In this document: in pieces, positions 53,044 through 60,922 of the stretch
Layout: the number at the start of each line of letters is the position of its first letter
Numbering within the stretch: the first letter of the stretch is position 1
NCBI GenBank assembly: GCA_020725465.1
Contig: DYEY01000057.1
Coordinates: 22,801 to 86,800 of the forward strand
Reading direction: 5' to 3'
Length of the DNA stretch: 64,000 bases
DNA from: Dethiobacter sp.
GTDB lineage: Bacteria > Bacillota > Dethiobacteria > Dethiobacterales > Dethiobacteraceae
The notes under the pieces: generated by a model
Databases searched by the model: none
Told to the model about the DNA's origin: nothing
What the model saw: the letters and a program-made list of their open reading frames with translations, nothing else
Program-made: the position numbers and the translations under genes

Positions 53044-53466
53044 ATGAGGATAATGGGCCTTGATCTTGGTGACAAAACCATCGGAGTAGCCGTCAGCGAC
53101 CCTCTGGGTTGGACGGCGCAGGCGGTGGAGGTAATCAGGCGGAGCCATTGGGAAGAAGACATAACCCGGCTGCGTGAACTGGCAGCCGCCTATGGGGTGC
53201 GCGAAGTGGTGGTGGGGCAGCCGCGGAACATGGACGGCACCTTCGGGCCGCGCGCGCAGGCCGCCGCCGACTTTGCCGGCCGCCTGGCTGTTGAACTTGG
53301 CCTTCCGGTGCGGCTCTGGGACGAGCGGCTGACCACCGTGGCCGCGGAGCGCACCCTGCTGGAGGCGGACATGAGCCGCGCCCGGCGGCGCAAGGTAATA
53401 GACAAAATGGCCGCCGCCCTGTTGCTCCAGGGCTACCTGGACGCGATCGCCACGAAAAAGGGATAA
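53044..53466 (+). CDS. ruvX: RuvX (YqgF) Holliday-junction resolvase-like nuclease
   Basis: 140 residues of RNase-H fold: first strand MRIMGLDLGDKTIGVAVSDP, then VVVGQPRNMDGTFGPRAQAA, LWDERLTTVAAERTLLEA and IDKMAAALLLQGYLD. The acidic residues are all present. Acts in rRNA processing or recombination. In the conserved block with alaS and ireB. Confidence 0.94.
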   Translation: MRIMGLDLGDKTIGVAVSDPLGWTAQAVEVIRRSHWEEDITRLRELAAAYGVREVVVGQPRNMDGTFGPRAQAAADFAGRLAVELGLPVRLWDERLTTVAAERTLLEADMSRARRRKVIDKMAAALLLQGYLDAIATKKG

Positions 53467-53529
53467 CAGCTGCTCCCAAAGAGAAAAATATGGTCATTTA
53501 CTAATATATGCAAAGGAGATTATAATTAA

Positions 53530-53853
53530 ATGACAGAAGAAAACAACGAAATCCTGACGCTGCTGGATGAGGAAGGACAGGAACACAGCTTCGTGGTCCT
53601 TGATGTCCTGAACGTGAACGACAAAGAATACGCCATTCTCCTTCCCGCCGGGGATATGGAAGGCATGGAAACCGGCACCGATACCGGAGCGGACGGGCCT
53701 GAGGCCATCGTCTTCCGCATCGAAGAAACCACAGAAGGCCAGTCGCTTTTGGTGGTGGAAGATGAACAGGAACTGGAAGAAGTGGCCAGAGCCTGGGAAG
53801 AGGCGTATGAAGGGGAAGATTACGACGAGGAAGATGAAGATTACGAAGACTAG
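53530..53853 (+). CDS. DUF1292 protein
   Basis: 107 residues, very acidic, ending in a run of Asp/Glu/Tyr (residues 95-107). The core ILTLLDEEGQEHSFVVLD and DKEYAILLPAG is typical of DUF1292, a widespread Firmicutes family (YrzB-like) of unknown function found in exactly this neighbourhood. AAAGGAG site. Confidence 0.92.
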   Translation: MTEENNEILTLLDEEGQEHSFVVLDVLNVNDKEYAILLPAGDMEGMETGTDTGADGPEAIVFRIEETTEGQSLLVVEDEQELEEVARAWEEAYEGEDYDEEDEDYED

Positions 53854-53872
53854 TTTGCAGGAAGGATGACAT

Positions 53873-54913
53873 ATGCTGCGCACGCCGCTAAGGTTCCTGG
53901 GAGGAGCGGGACTTCTCCTGGCTGTGGCCATTGGTTTTTTTGCGCTGCAGCTGAATACACTCCTGGCGCCCGTGGACAGGCCGGCCCAGGGTGAAGAACA
54001 GGTGCTGCTGGCCGTTGCGCCGGGAACTTCCACCGCCGGCATAGCCGCCGCCCTGGAAGAAGCGGGACTGGTCCGCAGCGGCCTTGTTTTCCGCTATTAT
54101 GTGCGCCGCCGCGGCGTTGACCAGAAGCTGCAGGCTGGCAATTACCTGCTGCGCTACGGCATGACCACAGACGAAATCATAAATGAACTGGTGGCCGGCA
54201 ATGTCTACCGGCCCACCTTCACCGTCACCATCCCCGAGGGCCTTACCCTGGAGCAGATTGCCGCCCGGCTTGCCGAAGTCGGGGCAGTGGACTACGATGA
54301 ATTTATGAACCTGGCGAAGAGCGCCTCCCCCGCGCTTGGCGAAATCCTGCCCGGGCAGCGCCACGCCATGGAAGGCTACCTTTACCCGGACACCTACCAG
54401 TTTGAAGTGGGCGCCACCGCTCAAACCATCCTCCGCCGCCTGGAAGCGCGCCTGCTGGAAGTGTTCAGCCCTGAACTGCGCCAAAGGGCAGAGGAGCTGG
54501 GCCTTACCACCCACCAGGTGATTACCCTGGCCTCGCTTATTGAAAAGGAGGTCAGCGTACCGGAGGAGCGGGAGCTGGTATCTGCCGTTCTGCACAACCG
54601 GATTAAGAAGAAAATGCCGCTGCAGATAGACGCCACGGTAATTTACGCCCTGGGTGAGCATAAACCTGTGGTGTTGCTGAGAGACCTGGAAGTGGATTCA
54701 CCCTACAACACATACCGGGTGGACGGGTTGCCTCCCGGACCCATCGCCGCGCCGGGCAGGGCTTCCATCCTCGCCGTCCTTTACCCGGCCGATGTGGACT
54801 ACCTCTACTACCGGGCCAGGGAAGACGGCACCGGCGGCCATTATTTCGCCCGCACCTTCAGCGAGCACCAGGACAACATCAGAAAGGCCCAGCAGAACCG
54901 CGGCAGCAGGTGA
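53873..54913 (+). CDS. mltG: Endolytic murein transglycosylase MltG
   Basis: 346 residues. One N-terminal membrane anchor (residues about 8-28), a LysM-like subdomain, and the YceG catalytic domain: AMEGYLYPDTYQF, ITLASLIEKEVSVPEER (catalytic Glu), HNRIKKKMPLQIDATV, SPYNTYRVDGLPPGPI. It ends growing glycan chains at the membrane surface. The U32 gene follows after 11 nt. Confidence 0.94.
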   Translation: MLRTPLRFLGGAGLLLAVAIGFFALQLNTLLAPVDRPAQGEEQVLLAVAPGTSTAGIAAALEEAGLVRSGLVFRYYVRRRGVDQKLQAGNYLLRYGMTTDEIINELVAGNVYRPTFTVTIPEGLTLEQIAARLAEVGAVDYDEFMNLAKSASPALGEILPGQRHAMEGYLYPDTYQFEVGATAQTILRRLEARLLEVFSPELRQRAEELGLTTHQVITLASLIEKEVSVPEERELVSAVLHNRIKKKMPLQIDATVIYALGEHKPVVLLRDLEVDSPYNTYRVDGLPPGPIAAPGRASILAVLYPADVDYLYYRAREDGTGGHYFARTFSEHQDNIRKAQQNRGSR

Positions 54914-54924
54914 GGTGAACCAGA

Positions 54925-56136
54925 TTGAACAGGCCGGAAATCCTGGCCCCAGCCGGTGACCCGGAAAAGCTGCGCATGGCTGTTATCTACGGTGCCGATG
55001 CCGTGTACCTGGCCGGCCGGGAATTTGGCATGCGGGCATTTGCCGGCAACTTCTCAGACCATGAACTGCGGGAAGGCCTGATCTTTGCCCGCGCCCACGG
55101 AGCAAAAGTCTACGTAACAGTTAATATTATAGCCGGCAATGACGACATCCGCCGTTTGCCGGCTTACCTGTCTTTCCTGCAGGAGGCGGGAGCGGACGGC
55201 CTGATTATCGCCGACCCCGGCGTATTCGTCCTCGCCCGGAAATACGCGCCGGAAGTGCCCTGTCACCTCAGCACCCAGGCCAACACCACCAACTGGCAAA
55301 GCGCTCTCTTTTGGCAGGAGGCCGGCTTTAAACGCATCGTCCTGGCCCGGGAACTGTCGTTGCCCGAAATAGCTGAAATCCGTGCCCACACCGACCTGGA
55401 ACTGGAAGTGTTCGTCCACGGCGCCATGTGCTGGGCCTATTCCGGCCGCTGCTACCTCAGCCACTACCTGGAAGGCCGCAGCGCCAACCGCGGCCGGTGC
55501 GCCCAGGCCTGCCGCCGGAGTTACTACCTGGTGGAAGAAAAGCACCCGGGAGAATACATGCCTGTCTTTACAGACGAACGGGGCACCTACATCATGAACG
55601 CCCGCGACCTCTGCCTCCTGGATTACCTGCCCGGCCTCGTGGAAACCGGCGTCAACAGTTTCAAAATCGAAGGCCGCATGAAAAGCGCCCACTATGTGGC
55701 CACCGTCACCAAAGTCTACCGCCGGGCCCTGGACGCCTGCCTCTTGGACCCGGCCGGCTTCCGGCCGGACCCGGCCTGGCACAACGAGCTTCGCAAAATC
55801 AGCCACCGGCCTTATACCAGCGGCTTCATCGCCGGCAACCCCGGCACAGAAGGCCAGGTCTACCACACCACCGCCCAGGAGTCCAGCCACGAATTCATCG
55901 GCATCGTCCAGTCCTGGCAGGACGGCCGCGCCGTGGTGGAAATGCGCAACCGCTTCGTGGAAGGTGAACAGGTGGAAATCTTCGGCCCCGCCACTGACCC
56001 CCGCCCTCTCACCGTCCGCGACCTCCGCAACCCTGAAGGCGACCCTATCCCTGCAGCCATCCGTGTCCAGGAGCACGTCTCCTTTGCCATCCACTTCCCC
56101 GTAGAACCGTTTTCCCTCCTCCGCCGCCCCCGCTAA
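54925..56136 (+). CDS. Peptidase U32 family protein
   Basis: 403 residues with the U32 signature EVFVHGAMCWAYSGRCYLS and a Cys group in GRCAQACRR. U32 proteins of this type (YrrN/YrrO, RlhA/TrhP group) are now known in several cases to be hydroxylases of tRNA or rRNA using an Fe-S centre, not proteases. In Firmicutes the pair in this operon makes the tRNA wobble hydroxyuridine; only one copy is present here. TTG start after GAGGTGA. Confidence 0.9.
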   Translation: MNRPEILAPAGDPEKLRMAVIYGADAVYLAGREFGMRAFAGNFSDHELREGLIFARAHGAKVYVTVNIIAGNDDIRRLPAYLSFLQEAGADGLIIADPGVFVLARKYAPEVPCHLSTQANTTNWQSALFWQEAGFKRIVLARELSLPEIAEIRAHTDLELEVFVHGAMCWAYSGRCYLSHYLEGRSANRGRCAQACRRSYYLVEEKHPGEYMPVFTDERGTYIMNARDLCLLDYLPGLVETGVNSFKIEGRMKSAHYVATVTKVYRRALDACLLDPAGFRPDPAWHNELRKISHRPYTSGFIAGNPGTEGQVYHTTAQESSHEFIGIVQSWQDGRAVVEMRNRFVEGEQVEIFGPATDPRPLTVRDLRNPEGDPIPAAIRVQEHVSFAIHFPVEPFSLLRRPR

Positions 56137-56140
56137 CACA

Positions 56141-56170
56141 AGATGCCACGGGGACGGTTCTTTTGTCACC
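56141..56170 (+). repeat. Single copy of the dispersed repeat
   Basis: Matches the first 30 bp of the 37-bp unit at 32095, core GGGGACGGTTCTTTTGTC, placed 5 nt after the U32 stop. Confidence 0.85.
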
Positions 56171-56248
56171 TGCCGGGAAGAGGCTATTTACAAACTTGAT
56201 AAAACATAATTGAATTGTAAGTTAAAATATGCTTTGTGACGGGATAAA

Positions 56249-56277
56249 TTGAGCCGGAGCAAATCTGATGGTATAAT
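56249..56277 (+). promoter_or_regulatory. Promoter of the mntA-hepT pair
   Basis: TTGAGC (56249-56254), 17 nt, TATAAT (56272-56277). Confidence 0.6.
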
Positions 56278-56302
56278 ATAGAAAAATATTCCTTAAATGG
56301 GG

Positions 56303-56781
56303 ATGACCATTGTGAAATATCTGGAAAAACTTTTCCATTTCTTTTCGGAAAGCAGGAAATTATAGCTGTCTTCCTGTTCGGCTCGCGCGCGGAAGGGTTT
56401 GCCCGTAAAGACAGCGATACTGACCTTGCCCTGCTGACAGACGGGCAAGTTGCGGATACTTTTTTATACCGCCTGGAAATTGCTGAAAAGCTCGAATCGC
56501 TTTTGGATACCGAGGTAGACCTGGTGCTTTTGCGCGGAGCGCCTCTTCTTTTACAGTTCCAGATATTTAAAAACGGCAAGCTTATCTTTGACAGAAATGC
56601 AGACAGAAGGGCTGCCTATCAAATGTATATTCTAAGCAGATATTGCGACTATAAAAGATTCCTTGACTTTCATTCGCAACTTCTGCGTGAAAGGATAAGA
56701 GAGAGGAGAGAAGGTCGTGGATACCATGGTAATTGGTGCCAGGCTGAAGAAACTGGAAACCTGCCTGAACAGGTTGCGTAA
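56303..56781 (+). pseudogene. mntA: MntA-type nucleotidyltransferase antitoxin, frameshifted
   Basis: Antitoxin of a type VII MntA/HepT system, which AMPylates its toxin. The N-terminus starts at ATG 56303 (MTIVKYLEKLFHF) and runs out of frame into a stop at 56363. The rest is one frame over: FGKQEIIAVFLFGSRAEGFA, with the catalytic GSX10DXD motif (GSRAEGFARKDSDTD) complete. One base around the TTTCTTTTC run (56338-56346) would reconnect them. The C-terminal end overlaps hepT by 65 nt, more than usual. AT-rich relative to neighbours, suggesting acquisition. Confidence 0.8.
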
Positions 56782-57157
56782 ATACAGTCATTCTTCTCTT
56801 GGTGAATACCTTATGAACGAAGAAATACAATCTGTTGTCGAAAGGCAGCTGCAATTAGCAATCCAGGTTTGCATTGATATTGCCAACTATATAATCGCCA
56901 GAGAAAGACTGGACATCCCGGAAGAAGAAAAGAACATGTTTATGATACTGGGGCGCCATGGGATAATACGAAATGATTTGGCTGAAAGAATCAGAAGTAT
57001 GTTGAGCTTCAGGAACATATTGGTGTACGATTACCTGGAAATAGACCACAGTATTGTCTTCCGGGTACTTACGGAGCAACTGGGAGACCTGGAGGACTAT
57101 GCCGGGGATGTGGTGGCCTGGCTTGAACGGAAAGAACAGGAGTATTTGACTGCATAA
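56717..57157 (+). CDS. hepT: HepT-like toxin (DUF86) with altered active site
   Basis: 146 residues, all helical HEPN/DUF86 fold. The RNase motif RX4HXY should read R-N-x-L-V-H-x-Y; here it is FRNILVYDYLEID, with Arg99 and Tyr106 kept but His replaced by Tyr104. The codon is TAC, one transition from CAC. The modified Tyr is kept. The toxin is therefore probably inactive. GTG start at 56717 after GGAGAGAAGG. A hairpin terminator follows. Without the change, loss of the antitoxin frame would be harmful. Confidence 0.82.
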   Translation: MDTMVIGARLKKLETCLNRLRKYSHSSLGEYLMNEEIQSVVERQLQLAIQVCIDIANYIIARERLDIPEEEKNMFMILGRHGIIRNDLAERIRSMLSFRNILVYDYLEIDHSIVFRVLTEQLGDLEDYAGDVVAWLERKEQEYLTA

Positions 57158-57160
57158 AAT

Positions 57161-57213
57161 ACACCCCGCGGGAAAGACTAAGGTTTTACCAGTCATGACG
57201 CGGGGTGTTTCTT
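57161..57213 (+). terminator. Hairpin with ribosome site in its 3' arm
   Basis: ACACCCCGCG (57161-57170) and CGCGGGGTGT (57199-57208) form a perfect 10-bp stem; an inner GACT/AGTC and GGT/ACC extend it. TTTCTTTT follows. The GGGGTG in the 3' arm is the only Shine-Dalgarno for the next gene. Confidence 0.7.
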
Positions 57214-58863
57214 TTGCGCAAGTCCCAGGCCCAATCCAGGCTGCTTTCGGTTATCCTCCTGTTTTTCCTGGCAGGGGGGGCTCTTTTATTACGCCTGGGC
57301 TATATACAGCTGATCAGAGGAAGCGACTTTGCCCGGGCGGCGGTCTCCCAGCGCACGCTGCGGCAAATTTGTTCGACCGGGCGCGGCCAGATACTGGACC
57401 GTCACGGCAAATCCCTCCTGGACAGCAGCTATGATCCCGCCCTGGTATCTTTTGAACCGCTGCTCGGGCAGGAAACAGAAGAGGTGCTGTCAAGGTTTAT
57501 GCCCCGCGAGAAACGCAGCGCCATCCAGGTCATCACAGATCAAAAGACTGTTGGTTATCTCATGGCGAGGGAAACCAGCGGGCTGGTGCCGGTAAAACTG
57601 GAAACCCGTTACGGAGCCAACTTGCTTGCCCCTCATGTGGTGGGCTATGTACAACCGGACGTGGTAAAAGGGGAGAAGCCGTTTTTCCGGGAAACCACCT
57701 ATACCGCAAGAAACGGGCTGGAACTGTATTTTGACCACTACCTGGCCGCCTCCCGCCCCTCAGCTATTGCAGCGGTGGTAGATGCTCAGTACCGCCTGAT
57801 ACCAGGGCTTGGCATCCGCGAATGGCGGGACGAAGACCCCAACCGCCCCTACAGCGTGATAACCACCCTGGACAGGAGAATCCAGGCAGCGGTGCAACAG
57901 GTGGGCGCCACCCATATCAGGCAGGGTGCCATCGTGGTGGTGGAGCCTTTTAGCGGCGATATCCTGGCCATGGCTTCCTTTCCGGATTACTCACCGGCCA
58001 GAATGTTTGCCGGCATACCACAGGAATCCAATTACAGTGAATATAACCGTGCCATAAAATCGTACCACCCCGGTTCAGTTTTCAAGGTTGTATTGGCCGC
58101 TGCGGCCATTGACCATGGCCTTGCCGGTACTACCTACAACTGCACCGGCACCATTGGGGTGGGCAGCGATGAGGTCGGTTGCTACGGCCGCCGCGCGCAT
58201 GGAGAACTGGATCTGACCCGGGCGCTGGCTGTTTCCTGCAACTCCTATTTTATCCGCCTGGGGCAGCTGCTCGGGCGTGAAAACATATATGATTATGCCC
58301 GCCGTTTTGGTCTGGGTGAGTCCACCGGCATTACCCTGCAGGGCGAGGTGGCGGGACGACTGCCGGCACCAGCTGATTTGCCCAACCCGGGCGACCTGGC
58401 CAATATTTCCATCGGCCAGGGAGAACTTGAGGTAACACCGCTACAGCTGGCGCGCATGATGACTGTCATCGCCAACGGCGGCAGAGACATCCGGCCGCGG
58501 CTGGTAAACAGGGTTGTAAACCAAGGCGGTGAAACCGTCCTTTACTACCCGGTGCGCCCCGGAACACGCGCCCTGAATCCGCTTACGGTTGAAAAACTTG
58601 TACCGATGCTTACAGAGGTAACGCTGACAGGCACAGCGCGGCAGGCCAAAAGCGACAATTTTATTGCCGCCGGGAAATCAGGCACCGCAGAGGCCCGCAG
58701 AGAAGGAGTGCCAAGTTATTTCTGGTTTGCCGGCTTTGCCCCCGCCGGCGGCAAGCCCCTGGTGGCAGTGGTCTTTGTAGAAATTGAAAGAAACAGGGGT
58801 AACATAACCGCCGCAGGCATCTTCGCTGCCGTCATGGAAGAGATACTGCCCCTCTGGCGGTAA
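57214..58863 (+). CDS. Penicillin-binding protein 2-type transpeptidase
   Basis: 549 residues from TTG 57214 (a GTG at 57205 lies inside the hairpin). One N-terminal anchor (about residues 8-27), a dimerisation domain, and the transpeptidase with all three motifs: SVFK (YHPGSVFKVV), SCN (AVSCNSYF) and KSG (AGKSGTAE). Class B, without a transglycosylase domain. It crosslinks peptidoglycan; being next to sigK it may work in spore cortex or engulfment, but that is inferred from position. Confidence 0.9.
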   Translation: MRKSQAQSRLLSVILLFFLAGGALLLRLGYIQLIRGSDFARAAVSQRTLRQICSTGRGQILDRHGKSLLDSSYDPALVSFEPLLGQETEEVLSRFMPREKRSAIQVITDQKTVGYLMARETSGLVPVKLETRYGANLLAPHVVGYVQPDVVKGEKPFFRETTYTARNGLELYFDHYLAASRPSAIAAVVDAQYRLIPGLGIREWRDEDPNRPYSVITTLDRRIQAAVQQVGATHIRQGAIVVVEPFSGDILAMASFPDYSPARMFAGIPQESNYSEYNRAIKSYHPGSVFKVVLAAAAIDHGLAGTTYNCTGTIGVGSDEVGCYGRRAHGELDLTRALAVSCNSYFIRLGQLLGRENIYDYARRFGLGESTGITLQGEVAGRLPAPADLPNPGDLANISIGQGELEVTPLQLARMMTVIANGGRDIRPRLVNRVVNQGGETVLYYPVRPGTRALNPLTVEKLVPMLTEVTLTGTARQAKSDNFIAAGKSGTAEARREGVPSYFWFAGFAPAGGKPLVAVVFVEIERNRGNITAAGIFAAVMEEILPLWR

Positions 58864-58940
58864 ATCAGCAAAAAAATACAAAAGAACCGGCACAAGTTGC
58901 ACCACCCCCGCATATCATGTATGAGTGACTAAAATGGGGG

Positions 58941-59645
58941 GTGGCATTGCAGTTGTTACCGTTCGTGGCAATGGTAGCGGCCGTGGTCCGGGAGATTGTG
59001 CTTCTTGTATCCTACCTGAACAACAACTCCTTCCCGCAGCCGCTTTCGCCTTTAGAGGAGAGAGAGTGCCTGCGAAAAATGGCGGAAGGGGACGAGGAAG
59101 CGCGCAGCATCCTTATTGAGCGTAACCTGCGCCTGGTAGCCCACGTGATAAAGAAATTCGAGAATACCGGTGAAGACCAGGAAGACCTGATTTCCATCGG
59201 CGCGGTAGGGCTGATCAAAGCCATTGACTCTTTTAACTCAGAAAAAGGTACCCGCCTGGCCACCTACGCCGCCCGCTGCATAGAAAACGAAATACTTATG
59301 CATATAAGAGCCATGACCAAGCGCAAAGCGGAGGTGCTGCTCCAGGATCCCATCGGCATTGATCGTGAAGGCAACGAAATCACCCTGCTCGACGTCCTCG
59401 GCACCGAAGCGGAACAGGTCCTGGACGAAGTAGAGCAAAAGATCCTGGAAGCCAAGCTCTACCGTATCATCGGCCAACTGAAAATGCGGGAACGCAAAGT
59501 CTTGGCCATGCGCTTTGGCCTTCCCAGCGGCCGCCGCTACACCCAGAAAGAAATCGCCATGATGCTTGGCATCTCCCGCTCCTACGTCTCCCGCATCGAA
59601 AAGAAAATTATCAACAAGATCTCCCAAGAGTTCAGCGACTACTGA
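58941..59645 (+). CDS. sigK: Sporulation sigma factor SigK (uninterrupted)
   Basis: 234 residues. A hydrophobic N-terminal pro-like segment, then NNNSFPQPLSPLEERECL, region 2 (NLRLVAHVIKKFENTGEDQEDLISIG in pieces: KKFENTGEDQEDLIS, RLATYAARCIENEILMHIRA) and region 4 HTH (TQKEIAMMLGISRSYVSRIEKK), closest to SigK of late mother-cell gene expression. The reading frame is continuous, so no skin element. The hydrophobic start suggests a pro-peptide removed by SpoIVFB-like cleavage. GTG 58941 or TTG 58947 is the start. Confidence 0.9.
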   Translation: MALQLLPFVAMVAAVVREIVLLVSYLNNNSFPQPLSPLEERECLRKMAEGDEEARSILIERNLRLVAHVIKKFENTGEDQEDLISIGAVGLIKAIDSFNSEKGTRLATYAARCIENEILMHIRAMTKRKAEVLLQDPIGIDREGNEITLLDVLGTEAEQVLDEVEQKILEAKLYRIIGQLKMRERKVLAMRFGLPSGRRYTQKEIAMMLGISRSYVSRIEKKIINKISQEFSDY

Positions 59646-59704
59646 CCGAGGTAAAACGGGGCGGTTCTTTTGGAGCTAAATATGTTGAAATCGGCCGCCC
59701 TCCA

Positions 59705-59716
59705 TACATATATGTA
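59705..59716. promoter_or_regulatory. Perfect 12-bp palindrome before the DUF3006 gene
   Basis: TACATATATGTA, about 50 nt before the start codon; a possible operator. A degenerate copy of the dispersed repeat core (ACGGGGCGGTTCTTTTG) lies upstream at about 59656-59672. Confidence 0.35.
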
Positions 59717-59766
59717 CGTCATAGAAAACCCGGACCGTAACCCGCAGACCCAAGTGAGGTGAACCT

Positions 59767-59988
59767 ATGAAAGCTGTAATTGACCGTTTTGAAGGCGAAT
59801 ATGCCGTAGTGCTGTTTGGCGACGGGGAACTGAAAGCAGGCATACCACGGCAACTCCTGCCCCCGCAAGCCCGGGAAGGCAGCTTACTGCACGTCACTTT
59901 TGAACTGGACCACGAAGCAACGGAAAAACAAAAGAAAAAGATTCAGGACTTACTGGGAAAGCTCAAAAACAAGCCAAAAAACAACTAA
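59767..59988 (+). CDS. DUF3006 protein
   Basis: 73 residues: AVIDRFEGEYAVVLFGDGE at the start and a Lys-rich helical end (EKQKKKIQDLLGKLKNK). DUF3006 is a small Firmicutes beta-domain family of unknown function, often next to metallo-beta-lactamase or competence-like genes. AGGTGA site. A perfect terminator palindrome follows. Confidence 0.88.
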   Translation: MKAVIDRFEGEYAVVLFGDGELKAGIPRQLLPPQAREGSLLHVTFELDHEATEKQKKKIQDLLGKLKNKPKNN

Positions 59989-59994
59989 CGGGAA

Positions 59995-60021
59995 AGCACC
60001 CCCAGATCTGGGGGTGCTTTT
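59995..60021. terminator. Terminator after the DUF3006 gene
   Basis: AGCACCCCCAGA and TCTGGGGGTGCT make a perfect 24-bp palindrome with TTTTG after it. Confidence 0.8.
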
Positions 60022-60038
60022 GTGCTAATGTTCATTAA

Positions 60039-60221
60039 TTATTTCCGGAAAATATTTTGATAATTGTTCTCCTGGAAACAGAATCCCCACTGAAATACTT
60101 CCGTATCGGTATAAGCGTTCAGCTCGCCACCGGCGACAGCTTTTAAAACATCCGGGCATCCGGCCTTCAGCGGGTGTTCCTCCCCTGCCGCGTACATGGG
60201 AATACCGGTATCTACAAACAC
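60039..60221 (-). pseudogene. Truncated PIN-domain (VapC-like) toxin
   Basis: Starts like a PIN toxin (VFVDTGIPMYAAGEEHPLK, with the first catalytic Asp) and keeps VLKAVAGGELNAYTDTEVFQ, but then runs into unrelated residues and stops after 60 codons; the remaining two-thirds are gone. Just upstream on the same strand the end of an antitoxin-like frame (NWEEMNKKIEAGILEN-stop) overlaps it. A degraded toxin-antitoxin remnant. Confidence 0.65.
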
Positions 60222-60310
60222 TTTCAGTTTTCTAAGATGCCTGCCTCTATCTTTTTATTCATCTCTTCCCAGTTTGTAACCGGTTACTGTAAAGGCGTAT
60301 ACAAGCGACA

Positions 60311-60862
60311 TCAGAAAGTTTGCCCCGCTGGTGCCGCGAGACTTCTGAACCGGACATGCGCTCCGTGGGTCCGGTGGAAGTTGCAGAATTCAAAAGGCAC
60401 TCCCGCCACCGATACCAAGCGCGCTAAGTGTAAGAGCCACTGCAGGCACCCGGTATCCGTACGGTCAGTGAGCTGTGCCCGCACTCTCTCCCACACCCAG
60501 AAGAGCCATCCCCAGTCTGTCCGGGGGCTCCCGCTCCCTTTGGGCAACCTCACGTGGGGAAGCCGGGTCAGTACCGTACTCCAGAAAGACGGTTCCACAG
60601 CTTTCCGTAACCGGTCCCAGTCCTTCTTCCAGCGCCACAGGCTTTTTTCGGAGTACGGCTGTGTAGGTAAAGCCAAACCATTTGCCACCTCCCGCAAAGG
60701 GGTCCCGCCGTCCAGTTCCCTGACCACACGCTACTGGAAGTCCAGATCAGCTGTCCGGTGAGGGGTGAGAAACGGCAGCAACAGGCCATAGGTCTTGCGG
60801 CAGGCAGTACACCTGAAGCGGAAAATGATAATTTCCAATGCATCCTCCTGGGTGTACAGCAT
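60311..60862 (-). pseudogene. DUF6431-like mobile-element protein, interrupted
   Basis: Frame from ATG 60862: TRMLYTQEDALEIIIFRF, then a zinc-knuckle FRCTACRKTYGLLLPF, then an amber stop at 60731-60733, and continuing in the same frame ELDGGTPLREVANGLALP, SEKSLWRWKKDWDRLRKA, to the end. This layout (N-terminal Cys pair, then HTH) resembles DUF6431 proteins that accompany insertion sequences. Read as a remnant: the in-frame stop, a missing first Cys pair, and no transposase nearby. Confidence 0.6.
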
Positions 60863-60922
60863 GCGGGTGAGAGACGGACAAAGTTGGTCCGCCTCTTATA
60901 TGGTTCCAGTCGGACAAGCTGC

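Noticed and set aside
55054..56169. 371-codon minus-strand frame opposite the U32 gene
   Set aside because: Shadow frame; the U32 signature is on the + strand.
58941..59645. skin element in sigK
   Set aside because: The reading frame is continuous and all sigma regions are in order.
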